A stretch of 44,933 bases of DNA from Bacteroidota bacterium (GTDB taxonomy: Bacteria; Bacteroidota; Bacteroidia; Chitinophagales; Chitinophagaceae), in NCBI GenBank assembly GCA_013289065.1, contig JABDAP010000009.1:1-44933 (forward strand), in the 5' to 3' direction. The position numbers and the translations under genes are program-made. Positions 7,156-15,521 of the stretch are shown piece after piece. The stretch's first letter is position 1, and every line of letters starts with the position of its first letter. The notes under the pieces were generated by a model that did no database searches, was not told where the DNA came from, and was given only the letters and a program-made list of their open reading frames with translations.

Positions 7156-7167
7156 AAAAAAAATGAC

Positions 7168-8160
7168 ATGAAAAAAATATTGCAACATTTATTTGAACAC
7201 AAAACGCTTTCGCGTGAAAAAGCAAAAGAAGTATTGCTGAATATGTCGCGCGGGCAATATAATGAAAGCGAGATGTCGGCATTCATTACCGTGTTCCTCA
7301 TGCGAAGTATTACCATTGAAGAACTCCAGGGCTTTCGCGATGCATTGCTGGAACTTTCTGTAAAGGTTGATCTCGGCGGCCACCAGCTGATGGATATTGT
7401 TGGTACCGGCGGTGATGGAAAGAATACATTCAATATTTCAACGCTTTCCTGTTTTGTGGTGGCGGGTGCGGGACAAAAAGTGGCCAAACACGGTAACTAC
7501 GGCGCTTCTTCCATCAGCGGTTCATCAAATGTTATGGAACAACTGGGGTACGTTTTTAAAAATGATACCGACAGGTTGCGTAAAGAAATTGAAATGGCAA
7601 ACATTTGTTTTTTGCATGCACCCTTATTTCATCCCGCATTAAAGATCGTTGGGCCGATCAGGAAAAATTTAGGTGTGAGAACTTTTTTCAATATGCTTGG
7701 GCCAATGGTAAATCCGGCATCGCCGGCATTTCAGCTGGTGGGTGTATATAATTTAGAAATGGCGCGTATTTATAATTACCTGTTGCAGCAAACGGGTAAA
7801 GCATTTACCATTATTCACAGCCTTGATGGATATGATGAGATCTCGCTTACCAACGATACCAAAGTGATCACTAATGAAGGCGAAAAAATAATGACACCCG
7901 AACAACTGGGCAAACGCATGGTTGCCGCCGAAGATATTTATGGCGGGAACAGTGTTGAAGAAGCCGCGAAAATATTTACAAAGATCATAAAAGGCGAAGG
8001 CAGCTGGGCACAGAATGCAGTGGTGATGGCCAATGCAGCTATGGCACTGCAATGCACCGGCCAGTATAAAAATTATGAGGAAGCATATAACGCCGCAGTG
8101 GAAAGCCTGGAAAGCGGTAAAACCTATCAAACATTGCAAACTTTAATCAGCCTGCAGTAA
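7168..8160 (+). CDS. trpD: anthranilate phosphoribosyltransferase
   Basis: It transfers phosphoribose from PRPP to anthranilate. The PRPP-binding loop GTGGDGKNTFNIST is at residues 79-92, followed by KHGNYGASSISGSSNVME (107-124), the anthranilate/PRPP site. FLHAPLFHPALK and VRTFFNMLGPMVNPA are also typical. At 330 residues it has the normal length. It ends 1 bp before trpC. Confidence 0.97.
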   Translation: MKKILQHLFEHKTLSREKAKEVLLNMSRGQYNESEMSAFITVFLMRSITIEELQGFRDALLELSVKVDLGGHQLMDIVGTGGDGKNTFNISTLSCFVVAGAGQKVAKHGNYGASSISGSSNVMEQLGYVFKNDTDRLRKEIEMANICFLHAPLFHPALKIVGPIRKNLGVRTFFNMLGPMVNPASPAFQLVGVYNLEMARIYNYLLQQTGKAFTIIHSLDGYDEISLTNDTKVITNEGEKIMTPEQLGKRMVAAEDIYGGNSVEEAAKIFTKIIKGEGSWAQNAVVMANAAMALQCTGQYKNYEEAYNAAVESLESGKTYQTLQTLISLQ

Positions 8161-8161
8161 G

Positions 8162-8947
8162 ATGAATATTTTAGACACGATAGTAGCGCATAAAAGAAAA
8201 GAAGTTGCCGAGCGCAAAAAAACAACTCCTGTTGCCGAACTGGAGAAAGGAAAATTCTTTGCAGATAAAACTTTGTCTCTGAAATCTTTTCTGCTCGACG
8301 AAAATAAAACAGGCATCATTGCCGAGTTCAAACGAAAGTCGCCGAGTAAAGGGGTCATCAATGATAAAGTAACAGTGGAAGAAGTTACTACGGCTTACGC
8401 AAAATATGGCGCATCAGGAATTTCTGTTCTGACTGACCGGGAATTTTTTGGCGGATCGCTGGATGATTTGCTGGCGGCCACTATCAATGCGGTTCCATTG
8501 TTACGGAAAGATTTTATGATCGATGAATACCAGCTGATCGAAGCCAAGGCTTTTGGTGCAGAAGTAATACTGCTGATCGCCGCATGTTTAACTACCGCCG
8601 AAGTAAAACAAATGGCAGCAACAGCAAAGAATCTGGGAATGGAAGTATTACTCGAAGTGCATAATGAAGAAGAGTTCGGCCATATCTGCGATGCGGTTGA
8701 CCTGGTTGGGGTTAACAACCGGAACCTGAAAACATTTGAAGTAAGCATTAATACATCGCTCGATCTTATTAACAAGATACCCAAAGAAAAACCTGCGGTG
8801 GCGGAAAGCGGTATCAGTGATGTAGATACTATTGTAACTTTGCGCAGCGCCGGATTCAAAGGATTTTTGATCGGAGAAAATTTTATGAAACAGGCCAGCC
8901 CTTCGGTTGCTTTTGCTGATTTTGTTAATCAACTAAAAGCAAAATAA
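8162..8947 (+). CDS. trpC: indole-3-glycerol-phosphate synthase
   Basis: It converts carboxyphenylaminodeoxyribulose phosphate to indole-3-glycerol phosphate. The (beta/alpha)8 barrel of 261 residues shows the catalytic strand IIAEFKRKSPSKG (E55, K57), LLRKDFMIDEYQL, LLIAA, VGVNNRNL and AESGI in the expected order. It is monofunctional: TrpF is a separate gene whose ATG overlaps the trpC TAA by one base, which suggests translational coupling. Confidence 0.97.
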   Translation: MNILDTIVAHKRKEVAERKKTTPVAELEKGKFFADKTLSLKSFLLDENKTGIIAEFKRKSPSKGVINDKVTVEEVTTAYAKYGASGISVLTDREFFGGSLDDLLAATINAVPLLRKDFMIDEYQLIEAKAFGAEVILLIAACLTTAEVKQMAATAKNLGMEVLLEVHNEEEFGHICDAVDLVGVNNRNLKTFEVSINTSLDLINKIPKEKPAVAESGISDVDTIVTLRSAGFKGFLIGENFMKQASPSVAFADFVNQLKAK

Positions 8948-9588
8948 TGCGTATAAAAGTTTGCGGCATGACAAGCGCTGAACAGGTTCTTCAACTCGAT
9001 GAAATGGGTGTTGAATTTGCGGGGTTTATCTTTTATCCCAAATCGCCGCGTTATGTATACAAATTCATGCCGAGGCCGGAGATCAAAAAAATAAAAGGCA
9101 AGGGCATCAATAAAGTGGGTGTGTTTGTAAATGCAACGGTGGAAGAAGTACTGGAAACGGTTGATGATTGCGGTTTATATATTGTGCAGCTGCACGGCGA
9201 TGAAACGCCAAAGTATTGCGAGAAGATCGCAAACTATGTAACGGTAGTAAAAGCTTTCCGTTTACGCGAAGAGGATAATATTTTATGGAAGATCAAAGAT
9301 TACAACGATATCGCCGATATGTACCTGTTTGATACCGAAGGCGCGGGTTATGGCGGAACGGGAAGAAAGTTTGACTGGAACGTTTTAAAAGGATTGAATA
9401 TCGGCAAGCCTTTTTTTCTCAGCGGTGGCATTGAACCGGATGATACGGATAAATTAAAGGATTTTGCCAAAGAACCCGTGGCGAAGGATCTTTTTTCAAT
9501 TGATGTGAACAGTAAGTTTGAAACATCGCCGGGTGTGAAGGATATGGAGAAGCTACAGAAATTTATTGAAACGGTAAAACAAATTTAA
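8947..9588 (+). CDS. trpF: phosphoribosylanthranilate isomerase
   Basis: It performs the Amadori rearrangement of phosphoribosylanthranilate. The start KVCGMTS has the catalytic Cys6. VQLHGDETP, YLFDTEGAGYGGTGRKFDW (catalytic Asp) and FLSGGI follow, with SIDVNSKFETSPGVKD near the C-terminus. Length is 213 residues. It overlaps trpC by one base. Confidence 0.96.
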   Translation: MRIKVCGMTSAEQVLQLDEMGVEFAGFIFYPKSPRYVYKFMPRPEIKKIKGKGINKVGVFVNATVEEVLETVDDCGLYIVQLHGDETPKYCEKIANYVTVVKAFRLREEDNILWKIKDYNDIADMYLFDTEGAGYGGTGRKFDWNVLKGLNIGKPFFLSGGIEPDDTDKLKDFAKEPVAKDLFSIDVNSKFETSPGVKDMEKLQKFIETVKQI

Positions 9589-9606
9589 GTTGAGCAGAGA
9601 GGTATT

Positions 9607-9628
9607 GCACAAGTGTGCGACGCAACAA
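9607..9628. repeat. 22-nt dispersed repeat, family C (copy 1)
   Basis: The 22 bases beginning gcacaagtgtgcgacgcaac are identical to 14873-14894. The first 12 bases form a small palindrome (gcaca/tgtgc). It lies between trpF and trpB, in an operon gap of 77 bp. Confidence 0.8.
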
Positions 9629-9665
9629 AGCTTAATGTTAATACAACAGCTAAGTAAAAAATAAA

Positions 9666-10868
9666 ATGACAACAACACAAACATACCAGCACCCCGATGT
9701 TCACGGATACTACGGAAAATTCGGCGGCGCATATATTCCTGAAATGTTGCACAGGAATGTAGAAGAATTGGCAACGCGGTATCTCGAGATCATGTATGAA
9801 ACTTCTTTTCAGAAAGAGTTTCAGCTTTTATTAAAAGATTATGTGGGCAGGCCAACACCTTTGTTCTTTGCGGAAAGATTAAGTAAAGAATTTAATGCTT
9901 CTATTTATTTGAAGAGGGAAGATCTTTGTCATACAGGCGCCCACAAGATCAACAATACGATCGGCCAGATCTTACTTGCGCGGAAACTGGGCAAGACCCG
10001 CATCATTGCTGAAACCGGCGCAGGCCAGCACGGCGTGGCAACTGCAACGGTTTGTGCATTGAAAGGAATGGAATGTATTGTATACATGGGTGAAAAAGAC
10101 ATAGAGCGGCAGGCGCCGAATGTTGCGCGGATGAAAATGCTGGGCGCAAAAGTAATTCCTGCAATGAGCGGAAGCAGGACATTGAAAGATGCCACGAATG
10201 AAGCGATACGCGACTGGATCAATAACCCGGTTGATACACATTATATTATTGGAAGCGTGGTGGGGCCGCATCCATATCCCGATATGGTTGCGCGTTTTCA
10301 AAGTGTGATCAGTGAAGAAATGAAATGGCAGCTGAAAGAAAAAACAGGAAATGAATTGCCAACGCATGTTCTTGCCTGTGTGGGCGGCGGCAGTAATGCA
10401 GCCGGTGCATTTTATCATTTTTTAGATGAGCTGAGTGTACAATTGGTTGCAGTTGAAGCTGCGGGCCATGGCGTGCATAGCGGTATGAGCGCAGCCACAA
10501 CACAATTAGGTAAACCGGGTATTTTACATGGAAGCAAAAGCCTGGTGATGCAAACAGCAGATGGCCAGGTGGTAGAGCCACACAGCATTTCAGCCGGGCT
10601 GGATTATCCGGGTGTTGGCCCTTTACATGCGCATCTTTTTGAAAGCGGCCGCGGAACTTTTTTAAGTGCAACCGATGATGAAGCATTGCAGGCGGCTTTT
10701 CATATCGCTAAAACAGAAGGTATTATTCCTGCATTGGAAAGCGCACATGCATTTTCTGTTTTAGGGAAACTGCATTTAAAAGATACGGACCGTGTATTGG
10801 TTTGTTTAAGCGGAAGAGGAGATAAGGATCTGGCAACCTACATGAATGCAATGGACAATATTAAATGA
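9666..10868 (+). CDS. trpB: tryptophan synthase beta chain
   Basis: It is a PLP enzyme that joins indole and serine. The PLP lysine is K94 in [14 protein letters not shown]. The phosphate-binding GGGSNAAG loop and the DYPGVGP stretch typical of TrpB1 are present. The start [14 protein letters not shown] is canonical. At 400 residues it has the usual length. It ends 1 bp before trpA, its complex partner. Confidence 0.98.
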   Translation: MTTTQTYQHPDVHGYYGKFGGAYIPEMLHRNVEELATRYLEIMYETSFQKEFQLLLKDYVGRPTPLFFAERLSKEFNASIYLKREDLCHTGAHKINNTIGQILLARKLGKTRIIAETGAGQHGVATATVCALKGMECIVYMGEKDIERQAPNVARMKMLGAKVIPAMSGSRTLKDATNEAIRDWINNPVDTHYIIGSVVGPHPYPDMVARFQSVISEEMKWQLKEKTGNELPTHVLACVGGGSNAAGAFYHFLDELSVQLVAVEAAGHGVHSGMSAATTQLGKPGILHGSKSLVMQTADGQVVEPHSISAGLDYPGVGPLHAHLFESGRGTFLSATDDEALQAAFHIAKTEGIIPALESAHAFSVLGKLHLKDTDRVLVCLSGRGDKDLATYMNAMDNIK

Positions 10869-10869
10869 T

Positions 10870-11643
10870 ATGAGCAGGATCAAAGAATTATTTGCAAAGA
10901 AAAAAAATAACGTTCTGAATGTTTACTGCACGGCAGGCTATCCGCATTTGAATGATACACTCAGTATCATGAAAGCATTGCAGGATAATGGGGTTGACCT
11001 GGTAGAACTCGGCATGCCTTACAGCGATCCACTCGCCGATGGCCCGGTAATACAAGCCAGCGGCAGCAAGGCTTTGGAGAACGGCATGACGATCGAAGTA
11101 TTATTTGAACAGCTGAAAAACTTCAGGAAAGAAATCAATCTTCCCGTGATATTAATGGGTTACATGAACCCTGTATTGCAATATGGTTTTGAAAAATTCT
11201 GTGCAACCGCGGCTGAATTAGGTATTGATGGTTTGATACTTCCCGACCTTCCTGAATTTGAATTTGAAACGGAATATGGCGCGATCATAAAAAAGCATGG
11301 GCTTGATTTTATTTTTTTGGTAACACCCGAAACATCTGAAGAACGCATAAAAAAACTCGATGCGTTAAGCAGCGGTTTTTTGTATGCTGTGAGCTCATCG
11401 GCAACAACCGGCAAAGACAAAGATTTTACGGCTGTTGAAAAATATCTGCAAAGATTACAATCAATGGAATTGGAGAACCCTGTATTGGTAGGCTTTGGCA
11501 TAAAGGATAAAGCTACATTCGGATCCGCCTGTAAGTTTTCAAACGGTGCAATTATCGGAACGGCATTTATCAAAGCGTTGGAAAACAGCGATGCGGGATC
11601 ATTGCAGACACGGGTAAAAACTTTTGTACAAACTGTATTATGA
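10870..11643 (+). CDS. trpA: tryptophan synthase alpha chain
   Basis: It cleaves indole-3-glycerol phosphate to indole for TrpB. The ATG at 10870 (MSRIKELF) is chosen over an upstream in-frame start inside trpB. The catalytic acids are E47 (VELGMP) and D57 (YSDPLADGP). LPDLPEFE and the YAVSSSATTG phosphate loop are present. Length is 257 residues. The last codons overlap the next gene by 4 bp (ATGA). Confidence 0.97.
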   Translation: MSRIKELFAKKKNNVLNVYCTAGYPHLNDTLSIMKALQDNGVDLVELGMPYSDPLADGPVIQASGSKALENGMTIEVLFEQLKNFRKEINLPVILMGYMNPVLQYGFEKFCATAAELGIDGLILPDLPEFEFETEYGAIIKKHGLDFIFLVTPETSEERIKKLDALSSGFLYAVSSSATTGKDKDFTAVEKYLQRLQSMELENPVLVGFGIKDKATFGSACKFSNGAIIGTAFIKALENSDAGSLQTRVKTFVQTVL

Positions 11644-12194
11644 GATTTGCATTGTGTTTCTTTTTTGCATTTGCCTATATGGTTATCGGATTGATGGGCA
11701 TGTTTCCACATGGCTTTGTTGTCAGTTATAGGATACAGGATTATGCTGATGCACATATCGGAATGATCCTTCTGCTGTTGCTGCTTGTTTCCGTTTTTTT
11801 TAGTTTTCTTGTATGGCAGGCACAGAAAGATTTTTATTGGCTCGCCCGGAAAGACATTACGCAATTCCGGTCGAAACGTATTTCTGAAACTGCTGGTTTT
11901 GGCGTGATGTTTTTTGTTTTCTCTTTTGTATACAGTCAGGGACAGCTTTCCTTTTATAACAGGTCGGGCACGCTTGCTCAAACGGTTGTGAGGGGAACCA
12001 TTACTTACGAAAGGATACAATATGGCAGAAGAGGCCAGCGCACCTACTTTATTACTGTGACCGATTCGGCCAATCATGATACGCAATTCACCGTTTCCGA
12101 TTATGTTTACAACCGTTACAAAAAAGGCGATACAATCAACAAGGTATTCTCAACCGGCAGGCTGGGTGTGCTGTATAGAAAAGAAGAAGAATAA
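11640..12194 (+). CDS. unknown membrane protein between trp and his genes
   Basis: I do not recognise a specific family. The protein has 184 residues. Three hydrophobic segments lie at about residues 3-28, 40-60 and 83-100, followed by a soluble C-terminal part (about 108-184). The soluble part has a beta-rich pattern, GTITYERIQYGRRGQRTYFI...FTVSDYVYNRYKKGDTI, reminiscent of DUF3592-type small domains. Its ATGA overlap with trpA and the 9-bp gap to hisH show that it is co-transcribed. No role in amino acid synthesis can be inferred. Confidence 0.75.
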   Translation: MRFALCFFFAFAYMVIGLMGMFPHGFVVSYRIQDYADAHIGMILLLLLLVSVFFSFLVWQAQKDFYWLARKDITQFRSKRISETAGFGVMFFVFSFVYSQGQLSFYNRSGTLAQTVVRGTITYERIQYGRRGQRTYFITVTDSANHDTQFTVSDYVYNRYKKGDTINKVFSTGRLGVLYRKEEE

Positions 12195-12203
12195 AATCAG
12201 ATC

Positions 12204-12785
12204 ATGAAACTGGTAATCGTAAAATACAATGCCGGAAATATTCAATCAGTGTTATATGCATTGGAGCGTATAGGCATGGAAGCAACCGTAACGGATGATC
12301 ATAGTGAAATACAGAAGGCCGATAAAGTAATTTTTCCCGGCGTAGGCGAAGCAAGTACCGCCATGCAGTATTTACAGGAAAGAGGATTGGATAAGGTTCT
12401 CAGAAATCTGCAACAGCCTGTTCTTGGTATTTGTCTTGGCATGCAGCTGATGTGCCGTCATAGTGAAGAAAATGATACAACCTGTTTAGGGATATTTGAT
12501 ACCATGGTAAAAAAATTTTCCGGTACATTAAAGATCCCGCAGGTTGGATGGAACACGGTAGAAAATATTTCCGAACCGCTTTTTGCCGGCATCACAACCG
12601 ATCCGTATTGTTATTTTGTGCATAGTTATTATGCAGAACTTTGTAAAGAAACTGCCGCTGTTACAGAATATGGCGTGCGTTTCAGCAGTGCATTACAAAA
12701 GAATAATTTTTATGGTGTACAGTTTCACCCGGAAAAAAGTTCGGATGCCGGTGAAAGAATTCTTATTAACTTCCTTCAATTATAA
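12204..12785 (+). CDS. hisH: imidazole glycerol phosphate synthase, glutaminase subunit
   Basis: It supplies ammonia to HisF. The class I amidotransferase triad is C77 (GICLGMQ), H175 and E177 (QFHPEKS). PGVGEASTAM and VGWNTVE are typical of HisH rather than TrpG. Length is 193 residues. It is the first his gene of the cluster. No separate his leader peptide or terminator was found in front of it, so expression probably comes from the trp side. Confidence 0.97.
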   Translation: MKLVIVKYNAGNIQSVLYALERIGMEATVTDDHSEIQKADKVIFPGVGEASTAMQYLQERGLDKVLRNLQQPVLGICLGMQLMCRHSEENDTTCLGIFDTMVKKFSGTLKIPQVGWNTVENISEPLFAGITTDPYCYFVHSYYAELCKETAAVTEYGVRFSSALQKNNFYGVQFHPEKSSDAGERILINFLQL

Positions 12786-12815
12786 CCCAACCCGATTATT
12801 AACTGTTAATTTTTA

Positions 12816-13547
12816 ATGTCTAATTATCCCATGCAGATCATTCCCGCAATTGATATCATTAATGGCAAATGTGTACGATTGACACAAGGCGACTATTCCC
12901 AGAAAACCGAATACAGCGAATCACCGCTCGAAGTGGCTAAACAGTTTGAGGCCGCGGGTTTACAGCGTTTGCACCTTGTTGATCTTGACGGCGCCAAAGC
13001 AGGCGTTGTTAAAAACTGGAAAGTACTGGAGACCATCGCATCGAATACTTCCCTGGTGATCGATTTTGGCGGCGGTATAAAAAAAGAAACGGATCTCACC
13101 ATTGTATTTCAATCAGGCGCGGCATTGGCAACCATTGGCAGCCTGGCGGTTAAGAATGCAGATACTTTTGTACAATGGATAGATAAGTACGGCGGCAATA
13201 AATTTTTATTAGGCGCCGATGTAAGAAAAGAAATGATCGCAGTAAATGGCTGGATGGAAACAACGGATATTGATGTGTATGATTTTATTCAGCAGTACGT
13301 TCACAAAGGCATTCAGCAGGTATTTTGTACGGATGTTCTGAAAGACGGAAAATTAGAAGGCCCTTCCATCGAGATGTACACGAACATCATTGAAAAATTT
13401 CCTTCGCTGTATTTTATTGCAAGCGGCGGAGTTAGTTCGATAACCGACCTGGAAGAACTGAAAAATATCGGTTGCAGCGGAGCTATTGTTGGCAAGGCGA
13501 TCTATGAAGGAAGGATCAGGCTTTCTGATTTGAAATTTCTGATTTGA
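12816..13547 (+). CDS. hisA: ProFAR isomerase (1-(5-phosphoribosyl)-5-[(5-phosphoribosylamino)methylideneamino]imidazole-4-carboxamide isomerase)
   Basis: The (beta/alpha)8 isomerase shows IIPAIDIINGKCVRL, HLVDLDGAKAG, DFGGGIK, FLLGADVRKE and ASGGVSS. An in-frame ATG at 12831 (MQIIPAID) is an equally plausible start. The last codons (KFLI, stop) are encoded by the left arm of the 21-bp inverted repeat that encloses the next ORF, so the natural C-terminus has probably been rewritten. The barrel itself is complete. Confidence 0.96.
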   Translation: MSNYPMQIIPAIDIINGKCVRLTQGDYSQKTEYSESPLEVAKQFEAAGLQRLHLVDLDGAKAGVVKNWKVLETIASNTSLVIDFGGGIKKETDLTIVFQSGAALATIGSLAVKNADTFVQWIDKYGGNKFLLGADVRKEMIAVNGWMETTDIDVYDFIQQYVHKGIQQVFCTDVLKDGKLEGPSIEMYTNIIEKFPSLYFIASGGVSSITDLEELKNIGCSGAIVGKAIYEGRIRLSDLKFLI

Positions 13548-13985
13548 GATTCGAAATTTGAAATTATGGCTACGATAAAACGATTTGAAGATCTTGAAAT
13601 ATGGATAGAAGCGAGGCGGCTTTCTTTATGCATCTTTGAAATAACACAAAAAGAAACATTCTCACGGGAATATAAATTCAAAGACCAGATAAAGGCTTCT
13701 GCCGGATCAGTGATGGATAATATTGCTGAAGGTTTTGAACGATCCGGCAGATTAGAGTTTGTAAATTTTTTAGGTTTTGCAAAAGGCTCGGCCGGAGAGG
13801 TACGTTCTCAATGTTACCGGGCTTTTGATCAGGGATATATAACACAGGATGAATTCGATGATCTTTATTCAGGCTACGAAAAACTGGCATCAAATATTGC
13901 AGGATTTATAAATTATCTAAACAGGTCAGCCATCAAAGGCCAAAAATTTAAAGACAGAATATAATCTCAAATCAGAAATTTCAAA
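13529..13985. mobile_element. 21-bp inverted-repeat cassette enclosing a four-helix-bundle ORF
   Basis: The arms 13529-13549 and 13965-13985 are perfectly complementary over 21 bp. They enclose one ORF with only 16 bp before its ATG and none after its stop. The left arm supplies the last codons and stop of hisA; the right arm ends 11 bp before hisF. A second stretch of the left flank (13553-13565) is also complementary to the right arm. ORFs of this family are known from 23S rRNA intervening sequences, which also have complementary ends. Calling it mobile is inference, since no transposase is present. Confidence 0.6.
13566..13964 (+). CDS. four-helix-bundle protein (23S rRNA intervening-sequence protein family)
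   Basis: It has 132 residues and is almost entirely helical. The family marks are clear: [13 protein letters not shown] near the start, [44 protein letters not shown] in the middle, and a C-terminal helix ending in YLNRS. These are the S23/IVS-ORF four-helix-bundle proteins, which pentamerise in known structures and include the Avd accessory protein of diversity-generating retroelements. Their stand-alone function is unknown. It interrupts the his genes between hisA and hisF and is framed by the inverted repeat. Confidence 0.9.
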   Translation: MATIKRFEDLEIWIEARRLSLCIFEITQKETFSREYKFKDQIKASAGSVMDNIAEGFERSGRLEFVNFLGFAKGSAGEVRSQCYRAFDQGYITQDEFDDLYSGYEKLASNIAGFINYLNRSAIKGQKFKDRI

Positions 13986-13996
13986 TTTCAAATTCA

Positions 13997-14755
13997 ATGC
14001 TCACAAAAAGGATCATACCCTGTTTAGATATCAAAGACGGCAGAACGGTCAAGGGTGTGAACTTTGAAAACATCCGCGATGCAGGCGACCCGGTTGAACT
14101 GGGCGCTTTATACGCACAACAGGGCGCCGATGAATTGGTTTTCTTAGACATTACTGCTACTGTTGAAAAAAGAAAAACATTAAGCGAACTCGTAAATAAA
14201 ATATCGCACCATATCAATATTCCATTTACGGTGGGTGGCGGGATCAGTAGTGTGGATGATGTGAGTGTGTTGTTACAAAACGGCGCCGATAAAATATCTG
14301 TGAACACCGCCGCATTTAAAAACCCGCAACTGATCGCCGATCTCTCGAAACAGTTTGGCAGCCAGTGTGTGGTTCTTGCGATCGACACAAAAAAAGAAGC
14401 GGACGGCGAATGGTATGTTTACCTGAACGGCGGCAGGGTAAAAACAGAAATGCGTTGTATTGATTGGGCTAAGCAGGCCGTGGATATGGGCGCCGGTGAA
14501 ATATTACTCACTTCTATGAACCACGATGGTACCAAACAGGGTTTTGCATTGGATATTACCGCAACTTTGGCTACGGAACTTACCGTACCAGTGATCGCAT
14601 CAGGCGGTGGCGGAACGATGGAACATTTTGTGGATGTGTTTACCAATGGAAAAGCTGACGCTGCATTGGCGGCGAGCATTTTTCATTTTAAAGAGATCGG
14701 GATAAGGGAGTTGAAAACATATTTGAATGCGAATGGGATTGTTGTGAGGGTGTGA
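13997..14755 (+). CDS. hisF: imidazole glycerol phosphate synthase, cyclase subunit
   Basis: It makes IGP and AICAR using ammonia from HisH. The catalytic aspartates fall at the canonical positions D11 ([14 protein letters not shown]) and D130 (LAIDTK). [35 protein letters not shown] and [11 protein letters not shown] follow. Length is 252 residues. The palindromic repeat after the gene begins right at its TGA. Confidence 0.98.
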   Translation: MLTKRIIPCLDIKDGRTVKGVNFENIRDAGDPVELGALYAQQGADELVFLDITATVEKRKTLSELVNKISHHINIPFTVGGGISSVDDVSVLLQNGADKISVNTAAFKNPQLIADLSKQFGSQCVVLAIDTKKEADGEWYVYLNGGRVKTEMRCIDWAKQAVDMGAGEILLTSMNHDGTKQGFALDITATLATELTVPVIASGGGGTMEHFVDVFTNGKADAALAASIFHFKEIGIRELKTYLNANGIVVRV

Positions 14756-14765
14756 ATCGTGAGTC

Positions 14766-14850
14766 GCCAGTCGTGAATCGTCAGTCGTGAATCGTGAGTA
14801 GAATGTTCATTACCCCACTCACGATTCACGACTGACGACTCACGGCTGGC
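14766..14850. repeat. palindrome between hisF and hisIE
   Basis: The arms 14766-14798 and 14818-14850 pair over 31 of 33 positions. They consist of tandem words of the form cgtgaatcgtcagt. Additional words extend the left side to the hisF stop (14753). No T tract follows. Confidence 0.85.
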
Positions 14851-14872
14851 AAAGCCGAACAACGAACCGAAC

Positions 14873-14894
14873 GCACAAGTGTGCGACGCAACAA
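14873..14894. repeat. 22-nt dispersed repeat, family C (copy 2)
   Basis: It is identical to 9607-9628 over 22 bases. It again lies in an operon gap, 30 bp before the hisIE start. Confidence 0.8.
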
Positions 14895-14923
14895 TGCCCA
14901 ATTAATAATCACAAGCCGGAAAC

Positions 14924-15520
14924 ATGAAAATAGATTTTGCAAAATATTCAGATGGATTGGTTCCCGCAATCGTGCAGGACTTTACCACGCATAAAGTATT
15001 GATGCTTGGTTTTATGAATGAAGCTGCATTGCAACAAACCGAACAGAGCGGCAAAGTGACTTTTTACAGCCGCACAAAAAAAAGGTTATGGACAAAAGGC
15101 GAGGAGAGCGGTAATTTTTTAGAAGTAAAAAGCATGGCGGCAGATTGCGACCATGATACTTTGCTGATCAAAGCCCATCCACTGGGCCCTGTTTGTCATA
15201 CAGGCGCCGATACCTGCTGGAGCGAAAGGAATGCGGATGATAATTTTTTATTATATCTCGAAGAGATCATCCGCCTGCGCAAACAGAGCAGCCCTGAAGA
15301 GTCTTATGTGGCAAAGATGTTTGCCAAAGGCATTAATAAAATAGCCCAGAAAGTAGGCGAAGAAGCCGTAGAGCTTGTGATCGAGGCCAAAGACGATAAC
15401 GATGAACTGTTTTTGAATGAAGCCGCCGATCTATTGTTCCATTATTTACTTTTGCTTAACGCCAAAGGCCATAACTTGCAAAGCGTAATGAATGTGCTTC
15501 AAAAACGTCACCATAAATAA
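14924..15520 (+). CDS. hisI: bifunctional phosphoribosyl-AMP cyclohydrolase / phosphoribosyl-ATP pyrophosphatase
   Basis: It is a HisIE fusion. The N-terminal cyclohydrolase (about residues 1-108) shows MLGFMNEAAL, FYSRTKKRLWTKGEESGNFL, the metal-binding DCDHDT, and HTGADTCW. The C-terminal pyrophosphohydrolase helices (about 112-198) show KGINKIAQKVGEEAVELVIEA and NEAADLLFHYLLLL. It performs steps 2 and 3 of histidine synthesis. Length is 198 residues, normal for the fusion. Confidence 0.96.
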   Translation: MKIDFAKYSDGLVPAIVQDFTTHKVLMLGFMNEAALQQTEQSGKVTFYSRTKKRLWTKGEESGNFLEVKSMAADCDHDTLLIKAHPLGPVCHTGADTCWSERNADDNFLLYLEEIIRLRKQSSPEESYVAKMFAKGINKIAQKVGEEAVELVIEAKDDNDELFLNEAADLLFHYLLLLNAKGHNLQSVMNVLQKRHHK

Positions 15521-15521
15521 T

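Noticed and set aside
11160-12086. 308-residue open frame on the minus strand
   Set aside because: It is antisense to trpA and the following membrane gene, both of which have clear coding character; the translated product shows no domain.
12786-12815. Possible his-specific leader between hisH and hisA, or before hisH
   Set aside because: No run of His codons or terminator/antiterminator structure was seen there.
14753-14850. CRISPR-like array of short repeats after hisF
   Set aside because: The repeated words form one palindrome with no regular spacers, and no cas genes are present.
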